Shown: positions 18,635 to 26,211 of the stretch, in pieces | Position numbering within the stretch: the stretch's first letter is position 1 | How the letters are laid out: each line of letters begins with the position of its first letter | Source: Spirochaetales bacterium | Lineage (GTDB): Bacteria > Spirochaetota > Spirochaetia > Treponematales > Treponemataceae | DNA length: 64,000 nucleotides | Direction of reading: 5' to 3' | Assembly: GCA_029098225.1 (NCBI GenBank) | Contig: JAQXNX010000033.1 | Span: 62,001 to 126,000 of the forward strand | The notes under the pieces: model-generated | Told to the model about the DNA's origin: nothing | The model's input: the letters and a program-made list of their open reading frames with translations, nothing else | Databases searched by the model: none | Made by a program: the position numbers and the translations under genes

Positions 18635-19415
18635 TATCGCTCTCTTGTTCAGAATTTTTTATAACCTTTACCAGATTAATTCTGTGACCTTCCATATCCT
18701 GTACAATAAAATCAAAATTTTTCCAGGAAACCTTTTCATATTTTACAGGAACTTTGCCAAATAAATCAAATACAAATCCGCCAAGACTGTCAAAATCGTC
18801 ATCAGGGAATTCAGCATCTATAGATTCATTCAAATCATCAAGATTTGTTCTTGCATCACAAAGCCAGATATTTTCGCTTACGCAGATAATATCTTCTGCC
18901 TCTTTATCAAACTCATCCTGAATATCGCCGACAATTTCTTCAATAATATCTTCCATTGTAACAAGACCAGAAACTCCGCCGTATTCATCAATAGCAATAG
19001 CAATATGAAGGTGACGTCTTTTAAATTCCCGCAGCAAAGAGTCAATTCTTTTTGATTCAGGAACAAAAAATGCTTTACGAACAAGCTTTTGCAAATCTAT
19101 ATCTACTTTATCTGCAAGACATTTAATTAAATCCTTTACGTAAAGAACACCAATTACATTATCAATTGAATCTGTGTAAACCGGAATTCGCGAATGACCG
19201 CTTGCAACTATTTTTGAAAATAATTCATTCTCGGGCGTATCTGAAGAAATAAAATCTATGTCGATTCGGGGAACCATAACTTCCTTCACAGAAGTTTTAG
19301 ACAAATCTTCTACTCCCTGAATCATATCTCTTTTTTCTTCAATCAGAATTTTTTCCTGAATCTGTTCTTCCGCGCCTTCAGCTTCTGATTTCTTCTTTTT
19401 CTTAAAAAAACTCAT
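18627..19415 (-). CDS. CorC/HlyC-type CBS-domain protein
   Basis: A soluble protein of the YbeX/CorC/TlyC group. Two CBS motifs: VKEVMVPRIDIDFIS with SRIPVYTDSIDNVIGVLYVKDL (residues about 43-110), and HLHIAIAIDEYGGVSGLVTMEDIIEEIVGDI (about 130-165). These are followed by the CorC_HlyC C-terminal domain (WLCDARTNLDDLNESIDAEFP). Unlike the related membrane transporters it has no DUF21 transmembrane domain; the N-terminus is a charged Lys/Glu segment. It overlaps ybeY by 4 nt. YbeX homologues are linked to ribosome maturation and Mg/Co resistance. Calls of haemolysin activity for this family are weakly founded. Confidence 0.85.
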   Translation of the reverse strand: MSFFKKKKKSEAEGAEEQIQEKILIEEKRDMIQGVEDLSKTSVKEVMVPRIDIDFISSDTPENELFSKIVASGHSRIPVYTDSIDNVIGVLYVKDLIKCLADKVDIDLQKLVRKAFFVPESKRIDSLLREFKRRHLHIAIAIDEYGGVSGLVTMEDIIEEIVGDIQDEFDKEAEDIICVSENIWLCDARTNLDDLNESIDAEFPDDDFDSLGGFVFDLFGKVPVKYEKVSWKNFDFIVQDMEGHRINLVKVIKNSEQESDNE

Positions 19416-19921
19416 AATATAATTTTTTCATCCTTAAATTTCTGCAGAATATTTTCCTGGATTTTAAGCATTTCGCATTCCGGCTCAACACCTTTTTCTA
19501 TATGTTCCTCTCCATGATCCATACCATTTAAATGCAATAATCCATGAACTAAAAGTCTTTTAAACTCATCATCTTTATTCTCGTCAAAATAAATTGAATT
19601 TTCCAGTAAAGTTTCAAAGCTAATTACTATATCACCAGCACATTTCCACTTGCCTTCTTCATCTTCGTATTCGTCGCCGTTTTCAAAAGAAAGGACATCG
19701 GTAGCATTATCTATATTGCGGTAAGTTTTATTCAATTCCTTTATATATGGGTTGTCGCAAAAAAATACAGAAACTTCCTGATTTGCAAAACCAAGTTCTG
19801 ACATTACTTTTTGAATAAAGTCTTCAATATTTTTTTGCAGCGAAGAAATTTTCTCAGAAATCTCTTTTGGAATTTTCATTTCTTCCATAAAAGAAATTAA
19901 AACCCTGTTTGTTACACTCAT
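19412..19921 (-). CDS. ybeY: endoribonuclease YbeY, rRNA maturation factor
   Basis: Metal-dependent RNase acting in 16S rRNA 3'-end maturation and ribosome quality control. The zinc motif HGLLHLNGMDH, with three His residues, lies at residues about 126-136 and is intact, followed by GEEH. Upstream, YRNIDNATDVLSF matches the conserved R-x-D-x-x-TDVLSF element. Length 169 is normal. It overlaps corC at its end and the pgpH-like gene at its start by 4 nt, in the classic phoH / HD protein / ybeY / corC neighbourhood. Confidence 0.95.
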   Translation of the reverse strand: MSVTNRVLISFMEEMKIPKEISEKISSLQKNIEDFIQKVMSELGFANQEVSVFFCDNPYIKELNKTYRNIDNATDVLSFENGDEYEDEEGKWKCAGDIVISFETLLENSIYFDENKDDEFKRLLVHGLLHLNGMDHGEEHIEKGVEPECEMLKIQENILQKFKDEKIIL

Positions 19922-21807
19922 GACTTTGTTCCTGCCGAAGTTGATTTTTTTACAGAAGTTTCAGAAGAACGCTGTGCAGCTCCTGTACGCGAAGCAGAAG
20001 CTGCGCGAACAGAAGATTGTGTTGACTGAACTTTTTTAGCAGCAGCAGAGGCAGTTTGTGAAGTCTGAATTTTTTTTGCAGATGCTGCAGACTGAACATT
20101 AGTGTTTGTCTGTGCATTTGTGTTATTTTGAACTGAATTATTCTGATTACTATCCGGATCTTTTTGATCAGGATATTCAATTCTGCTGTGATAATATCCT
20201 GCAAGCATCTGAACAAAAGAATCTTTTATTCTTGAAATATCGCGGAAAGTTAATTCACAATTGTCCAGCTGATTATGCTCTGCCTTTGCATTTATTAATG
20301 TTGTAATGAATTTTTCGAGTCTTGTAACAGAAGGATTTTCCAGAGTTCTGCAGGCAGCTTCTACAGTATCGGCAAGCATTACAACTGCAGACTCTTTTGA
20401 AGAAGGAAGCGGTCCCGGATAAGAAAAATCTTCCGGAGAAAGGCTTGGATCCTTTTCCTTTGCCATATTATAAAAATATGCAATTACACTTGTTCCGTGA
20501 TGCTCGGCAATTATATCTATAACTACCTGTGGCAAATGCATCTGATGACCTTTTTCTATTCCTTTTCTAACATGACTTTTTATTACGGAAGCCGAAAGAG
20601 TCGGGTTAATTTCATCGTGCTTATTTTCGCCTTTCTGATTTTCTACAAAGTATTCAGGCTGTTCTATTTTTCCTATATCGTGATAATATGCAGCAACTCT
20701 TGCTACAAGTGCATTAGCTCCTATCTGGCGGCATGCATTTTCTGCAAGCTGGGCTACCATCATAGAATGATTGTAGGTTCCGCTCGCCTGAATAAGCATT
20801 TTTTTCATTAATGGAGTATTCAAATCGCTCAAATCCATAAGACGGAAAACCGAAGCAGTATTAAGCATAATTTCCAGAGGAGTTATAAGTCCCAGCGTTA
20901 AAATTCCTGAAATAAATCCGTTTATTGCCATACCAATTACAAGCTTTGGAAGCTCTGAAATAATGTCATTAAAAATAACAAAATTAATCAGCATGAATAC
21001 AATTTCCATAACGCTAAGCATAAGCGAAGACAAAACTAAATCTATACGGCGTTCAATTTTTCTTACAATTCCTGCAGAAGCTAAACTTACAGTTAATGTA
21101 AAAATAAAGGTTTCTATCTGCCAGCCTGTTACATTTAAAACTCCAAGCGAAATTATAAATGAAAGTAAAACTGCAGAAAGATTTCCATATAAAATTGCAA
21201 CAAGCATTATACACAAGGCGCTTGGAATTACTATACTTATTGAATACGGAGTTGAAAAAATTACAAACTTCTGGCAGAACGCTGTAATTGTATAAACAAA
21301 AACAAAAAGAATTGTCTGAAGCAGTGGTTCCCCGAATGTAATTTTTCTATGAAAAGGAATAAAAGAAAACAACAGATACCAGGTTAATGCAAGAAGCAGA
21401 AGGAAGAGTTCGCTATTTGCAAAGGCTCTGTAATCTATATACGAAGGAGAAGTAGCAAGCTTTTTTAATTTTGCAAAATCTTCATTTGTTATAGGCCAGC
21501 CTTTTTTAATAATTTTTTCACCCTTCTCTATTTTAACGCTTTCAATTTCATCCGGCGGCAAAGAACGGTCTGCAACAATATTACGGTCTGCAATCATTCC
21601 AACTTCAAAATCTGAAAGAGAAAAGCTTGCTATTGTTTGTGAAGTACTTACCCGTACAAAATTAACTGCAGAAACAACAATAAAGCCTATAAAAAGTAAA
21701 AGCAGATACTTATAATGCTGCCTTATGTATTTTCCGGCATCCGAAAAAAAGATTTTTGCAGTACTCTTTTTTTCAGAATCCTTTTTAGTCTTGTTCTTCA
21801 TTTTCAT
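19918..21807 (-). CDS. 7TM-HD membrane phosphohydrolase (PgpH-like)
   Basis: Integral membrane HD-domain protein. PgpH members hydrolyse cyclic di-AMP. A first membrane segment is at residues about 33-52, followed by a short extracytoplasmic part of about 75 residues, much shorter than in Listeria PgpH. Then come about seven membrane segments (131-330). The HD domain has NHSMMVAQLAENA, AAYYHDIGKI and the later His pair in IIAEHHGTSVIAYF, so the metal ligands look complete. The C-terminal roughly 85 residues are a Ser/Thr/Asn/Gln/Lys low-complexity tail. It overlaps phoH by 23 nt and ybeY by 4 nt. Confidence 0.85.
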   Translation of the reverse strand: MKMKNKTKKDSEKKSTAKIFFSDAGKYIRQHYKYLLLLFIGFIVVSAVNFVRVSTSQTIASFSLSDFEVGMIADRNIVADRSLPPDEIESVKIEKGEKIIKKGWPITNEDFAKLKKLATSPSYIDYRAFANSELFLLLLALTWYLLFSFIPFHRKITFGEPLLQTILFVFVYTITAFCQKFVIFSTPYSISIVIPSALCIMLVAILYGNLSAVLLSFIISLGVLNVTGWQIETFIFTLTVSLASAGIVRKIERRIDLVLSSLMLSVMEIVFMLINFVIFNDIISELPKLVIGMAINGFISGILTLGLITPLEIMLNTASVFRLMDLSDLNTPLMKKMLIQASGTYNHSMMVAQLAENACRQIGANALVARVAAYYHDIGKIEQPEYFVENQKGENKHDEINPTLSASVIKSHVRKGIEKGHQMHLPQVVIDIIAEHHGTSVIAYFYNMAKEKDPSLSPEDFSYPGPLPSSKESAVVMLADTVEAACRTLENPSVTRLEKFITTLINAKAEHNQLDNCELTFRDISRIKDSFVQMLAGYYHSRIEYPDQKDPDSNQNNSVQNNTNAQTNTNVQSAASAKKIQTSQTASAAAKKVQSTQSSVRAASASRTGAAQRSSETSVKKSTSAGTKS

Positions 21808-22738
21808 ATGCCCTTACAATACGTTTAACTAATTGATTTCTTACAACATCCTCTGCTGTAAGTTCCATAAATCCAATGTCATCTATATTATGAAGTATAT
21901 TTAAAGCATGTAAAAGACCCGAAGTCTGTTTTTTGGGTAAATCAATTTGAGACAAATCTCCCGTTATAATTACCTTGGAATTTTCACCCATTCTTGTCAG
22001 GAACATTTTCATCTGTGCAATTGTAGTATTCTGCGCTTCATCAAGAATTACTACACTATCACTTAATGTACGACCCCGCATATATGCTAAAGGAGCAACT
22101 TCTATAACTTCAGATTCAAACAGTTTTTTTACAGATTCCGGCGGAATAACCGCTTCCATTGCATCTCTTAAAGGTCTTAAATAAGGAGCAATTTTATCTT
22201 TTAAATCTCCCGGAAGATAACCAAGACTTTCTCCGGCTTCTACTACAGGTCTTGTAATTACAAGCTTATTTTTTTTATGAGCAAGAACAAGACTTAATGC
22301 ATAAACCACGGCAAGAAAGGTTTTTCCACTTCCGGCACTTCCAGAACAAAAAACCATATCATGGTTCTGCAAAAGCCTTATATAATCAGACTGATTCTGG
22401 GTTCTTGGATAAACTTTTTTATGAGAACCAGGCACAATAATGCAAAGTTCTCCGGAGGTTTTTCCGTTATCCGGGACTTTTTTATCTGTATTTAAAACTG
22501 AAAGAACAACTTCTTCGCTGTCAAAACCGCCCAATTGAATTTCATCTACTATGCGGTCAACAATAAATTGAAATTTCTGACAAATGTCCGGTGCATCGCA
22601 ATGAACCGAAAGTTCATTTCCTTTTGTAAAAACCGGAACACCCAAATGCTGTTCTATGAGCTGGAGATTTCTATCATTTGTTCCGCAAACACAAGCTAAG
22701 ACTGAATTATCCGGAACGACAATTGTATATTCATTCAT
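21785..22738 (-). CDS. phoH: PhoH family ATPase (YbeZ)
   Basis: Cytosolic ATPase that works with YbeY in RNA and ribosome metabolism. An N-terminal KH-like region (residues 1-90) precedes the PhoH core. Walker A FCSGSAGSGKTFLAVVYAL is near residue 135, VVILDEAQNTTIAQMKMFLTRMG contains Walker B, and GDLSQIDLP is the conserved closing motif. The ATG at 22738 gives the usual family start (MNEYTIVVPDN). A TTG at 22756 is also open. A GGAGG lies about 32 nt upstream of the ATG, too far for it, so the real start is uncertain. It leads the operon from a good promoter at 22797-22825. Confidence 0.92.
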   Translation of the reverse strand: MNEYTIVVPDNSVLACVCGTNDRNLQLIEQHLGVPVFTKGNELSVHCDAPDICQKFQFIVDRIVDEIQLGGFDSEEVVLSVLNTDKKVPDNGKTSGELCIIVPGSHKKVYPRTQNQSDYIRLLQNHDMVFCSGSAGSGKTFLAVVYALSLVLAHKKNKLVITRPVVEAGESLGYLPGDLKDKIAPYLRPLRDAMEAVIPPESVKKLFESEVIEVAPLAYMRGRTLSDSVVILDEAQNTTIAQMKMFLTRMGENSKVIITGDLSQIDLPKKQTSGLLHALNILHNIDDIGFMELTAEDVVRNQLVKRIVRAYENEEQD

Positions 22739-22796
22739 AAATAAACGACACGGCAAAAGCCAGTCAGACTTTTTTAATCCTCCTTTCCCTATATAT

Positions 22797-22825
22797 ATTA
22801 TCTTTTATACATAAAGTATTGTCAA
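22797..22825 (-). promoter_or_regulatory. sigma-70-type promoter for phoH operon
   Basis: On the minus strand, TTGACA (22825-22820), a 17-nt spacer and GATAAT (22802-22797) stand about 60 nt ahead of the phoH start. A GGAGG follows downstream. The match to the consensus is good; the promoter is inferred and not tested. Confidence 0.75.
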
Positions 22826-22835
22826 TCTATTTTCC

Positions 22836-25800
22836 TTATTCAATTTTCCATTCACCATATTCATCTACAATGCTGGTCTTAATGCTTTCCATAGGATTCC
22901 ATACAATTCCGATTGTAAAATATGGGTTAAAATCATAACGAGGTTTCTGACCAGCCTCTTTAAGTAACCGAGGTTCAATTTTAAGCTGCATATTCATTTT
23001 CCAGTCATGCAGATCATGACTTGCAGTAAGTTCAAAACTCTTTAATTTAAAGCCCGAACCGGAACGTTTCTTTTCGTCTCCAAAATTAAATGAATCTATT
23101 AAATCCTTTACGATATTTCCAGGTAAGCCACCCCATTCGCTGTACAAATCGCCTTCTTCGTTATGAAAATACCAGTACAAAACAGAGTTTCTTGAAGTAG
23201 AAGAAAATGTAAGCTCCAGGAATTCAAAAATCTTAAAGGATAATGATGGAGAAAAAGTTAAATAACTGTCTGTAGCACGCCTTAAATCTGCAACAAGGCT
23301 CATATTCAGGCCTGGAGCAAAAGAAACTCTGTTAAACCAGCGGTAATAAGTCTTTTTTTCTGGTGCAAAAGAAAAAGTTAAAGAATACGGAATAAATTCC
23401 TTTTCATTCTTCTGTTTCCAGCCAATTTCTTTAGAAAAATCATAACCGTAAGAATATGAATGAAGATATATAACCTGAAGCATTTTAAATGCTGAAAGGG
23501 AAAGCTTTAAGCTTTCATGATAATTTTCTTCCAGGTTATAAACATAATCTTCGGTAAAAGATAAATTTGAATCAAAAAAATGAAGATTTAATGATTGAGT
23601 AAGAGGATTTTTCTTCCATTTATCTTCGTAAGGAACATCTTCTTTAGTTACTTCTTTAATTCCGCTGCCGGCGCTTACACTTAAATGCGGAAAAGTAACA
23701 TTTGCTGAAGCCGTATACTGCATTAAAAGCGGTCTCATAACTGCACCAAGCGTAAGACTCTGCCTTAATTTTTTATTGAATTCCGTACACGCAATTACGG
23801 CTGTAATAGAATTCGCCGTAACAAATTTTTCATCGGCAAAATCTACAGTTTCATTTTTCCATTCCGGTTCATCTACAGTTCCAACAAAAGTTCTTTTAAA
23901 CACTTTTTCAGAAATATTCCAGGATAAAGAAGAATCAGATAAAACAGAGGAATAAACAAACGGTTTTAAAGTTACTGTATTTGTATTAATAATATCCTGA
24001 GCTTCGGCATTATAGTCTGCAAGTTTTAAAGCTTCTCTCTGCCGGTCTGTATAACCGCCTTCACTTTCGGTTTTATCTGAAATATATGGATGGCTTTGAA
24101 AAACCGGAGAATAGGTAAAATCATTTACCATAGAAATAAAACTTCCGCCATAACTTGTATTGCTGCTTAAAGTTACCGGAGTTTTAATTGTATACATGTA
24201 TGAACGGTAATTATTCCAGTCAAAATCTGAAGGAAGTTTTAAATTAATAGAAGAATAAGCATACTGATTCATAAAATTTCCTCTGACAGAATATGAAAGC
24301 TTATAGGCAAAACCTTCTGCAAGAGGAACTTTTGGAATATCATAAGAAAGCTCAGTATTCTTTAAATCATACTCATATAGTTTTTCTTCAGCTTCGGCCT
24401 CTGCTTTGTCTTTAGCAGGCTGATCTGATTTTTCGTCTTCAGGATTCTGTTCTTCCGGACCTTCTTTTTCAGAAGCATCTAAATCGGGCATATTTATCTT
24501 GCTGATATAATCAGTTTTTTTAATATTATTATTATGTTTTACCGGCCAGGAAAAAATAGTTCCGCTCACACTCATATTTGTAGAAAGTGGTGTTACGGAA
24601 GAAGGATAATAGAATCTTCGCTGCGGAGTATAAAAGCTCCATAAAGGTTCATATTCATCATAATTAAATTCTATCATTCCTGTATCTTTACTAATCTGAC
24701 TTGTAAAATTAGCTTCCTTGGAACTGATATTTACAGAAGAATTATGATTTAGATTTATGGAAGAAATATACGGATTTAATACATTTACAGAAGGATTTGC
24801 AGAGGTATTGAATTTCCATTCAAAGTTAGAAATTTCTGAAGCAGGACCTTCTTTTTTTTCATTTCCGTTAATGTTATCTAACATATAAGAAATCCAGTCC
24901 ATAGTTTCATAACGGTTCCTCAGAAAATCATAAGAAAAATATGGATCTGAATAAATTGGAATAGAAAGAGAAATTGAAAGCGGCTTATTAAGCTTTAAGT
25001 CAATATTAGCCGCATAACGGAACGGAAGCTTCATGCCAAGAAAATCAGATTTATCATTATAAGTTAATCCACTAGCTATAGAAAATGGATAATACTGTCC
25101 GTTAAGCTGATCCAAAAATACTGTTCTTGAAAAACCGAGATTTAAATTAAATTTAAGGCTGGTTAAATATGTTTTAGAAGGTTGTAAATTGCCGTCAAAG
25201 CCTATGTGATATCCTAAATTAGAATACCAGTCGCCCATAACCTTTACATAATTTGTAGTGTCTCCCTTATAATCCTGATCTAAATTATGTAAAACAATTC
25301 CTTCCTGAACCTGCTCTTTTAAGGTTGTAGGCTTCATAAAATTATACAAAGCTTTAATTGATTCCGCTGCAGAACTGTCCTCTTTTTCATTATTATTTTG
25401 TGAAGAATTTTCTGAAGAAACGGCTGCATCAAGAGGCTTTCTTCCAAAAACATAAGATGTAGTCTGAATGCTGTAACCAGCGCGTGGCGTAAAAGAAAAA
25501 ACCGGATTAAAAATTAATTCATCTTTTGGATAATAAAATGCCGGAAAATACATGACAGGAACAACGCCTACATATAGCAGTGCATTAAAAAACGCAAATT
25601 CGCCGCCAGGTAAAAGCCAGGTTCTTGTTGCATCTATATGCCAGTGAGGATTTTCATCATCACAAAAAGTAAGACTTGAATTTTTGAAGGTAATTACATT
25701 GTTTCCGGTTTTACCAAAAAGATCAGAAAATACAATCAGGGTTGAACCGCCCGGAAGATTAATTGCATCTGACTGTGTTTGAATTATTTTTCCACCGTCA

Positions 25801-26186
25801 AAAACACCTTCCAGTGTAGAAGTATTAAGCAAAAGTGAAGTTGCAGTTGTTGTTTCTCCGCCCGAATTTGAATTTTTTGTAATTATAGTTACATTTCCCT
25901 GTGCAAAAAGCATTTCGGTGGAGCGGTTATAGGTTACGTGTTCGGCATTAATTTCAGATTCATTTCCATTTTTTTCTACAATAAGTTTTACAGAACCTTC
26001 TAAAACAATGCAGTCCTGACCTTCTTCATTTTTTTTATAATCTGTTTCGCGGGCATTTTTAATTGTAATTGTTGTAATTTCAGGCTCTTTTTTTGATTCA
26101 TTGTCTTCATTCTGTGCATAAACAGAAAAAGATTGAATTAATAATATGAGAAAAAAAACAATTGTCCGTAAAAACAGTTTTTTCAT
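22836..26186 (-). CDS. lptD: LptD-like outer-membrane protein
   Basis: A 1116-residue outer-membrane barrel of the LPS-assembly protein type, similar in layout to T. pallidum TP0515. A signal peptide ends SVYAQ. Residues about 35-170 are an OstA/LptA-like jelly-roll domain (LEGSVKLIVEKNGNESEINAEHVTYNRS, then MLFAQGNVTII). A conserved stretch WHIDATRTWLLPGGEFAF with VVPVMYFPAFYYPKDELIFNPVF marks the start of the barrel, as in LptD proteins. The remaining roughly 850 residues alternate polar and aromatic residues in strand-like pattern. Long acidic loops (residues about 585-620) may be surface exposed. Its inner-membrane counterparts LptF/LptG are at 46277-48623. Confidence 0.85.
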   Translation of the reverse strand: MKKLFLRTIVFFLILLIQSFSVYAQNEDNESKKEPEITTITIKNARETDYKKNEEGQDCIVLEGSVKLIVEKNGNESEINAEHVTYNRSTEMLFAQGNVTIITKNSNSGGETTTATSLLLNTSTLEGVFDGGKIIQTQSDAINLPGGSTLIVFSDLFGKTGNNVITFKNSSLTFCDDENPHWHIDATRTWLLPGGEFAFFNALLYVGVVPVMYFPAFYYPKDELIFNPVFSFTPRAGYSIQTTSYVFGRKPLDAAVSSENSSQNNNEKEDSSAAESIKALYNFMKPTTLKEQVQEGIVLHNLDQDYKGDTTNYVKVMGDWYSNLGYHIGFDGNLQPSKTYLTSLKFNLNLGFSRTVFLDQLNGQYYPFSIASGLTYNDKSDFLGMKLPFRYAANIDLKLNKPLSISLSIPIYSDPYFSYDFLRNRYETMDWISYMLDNINGNEKKEGPASEISNFEWKFNTSANPSVNVLNPYISSINLNHNSSVNISSKEANFTSQISKDTGMIEFNYDEYEPLWSFYTPQRRFYYPSSVTPLSTNMSVSGTIFSWPVKHNNNIKKTDYISKINMPDLDASEKEGPEEQNPEDEKSDQPAKDKAEAEAEEKLYEYDLKNTELSYDIPKVPLAEGFAYKLSYSVRGNFMNQYAYSSINLKLPSDFDWNNYRSYMYTIKTPVTLSSNTSYGGSFISMVNDFTYSPVFQSHPYISDKTESEGGYTDRQREALKLADYNAEAQDIINTNTVTLKPFVYSSVLSDSSLSWNISEKVFKRTFVGTVDEPEWKNETVDFADEKFVTANSITAVIACTEFNKKLRQSLTLGAVMRPLLMQYTASANVTFPHLSVSAGSGIKEVTKEDVPYEDKWKKNPLTQSLNLHFFDSNLSFTEDYVYNLEENYHESLKLSLSAFKMLQVIYLHSYSYGYDFSKEIGWKQKNEKEFIPYSLTFSFAPEKKTYYRWFNRVSFAPGLNMSLVADLRRATDSYLTFSPSLSFKIFEFLELTFSSTSRNSVLYWYFHNEEGDLYSEWGGLPGNIVKDLIDSFNFGDEKKRSGSGFKLKSFELTASHDLHDWKMNMQLKIEPRLLKEAGQKPRYDFNPYFTIGIVWNPMESIKTSIVDEYGEWKIE

Positions 26187-26211
26187 ATAATTAAGCCGTA
26201 CACCACCTTTG

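Noticed and set aside
18627-19415. Haemolysin (TlyC) function for the CBS protein
   Set aside because: The domain pattern and the ybeY neighbourhood fit the YbeX/CorC ribosome-linked group. Haemolysin naming in this family is historical and not supported by sequence.
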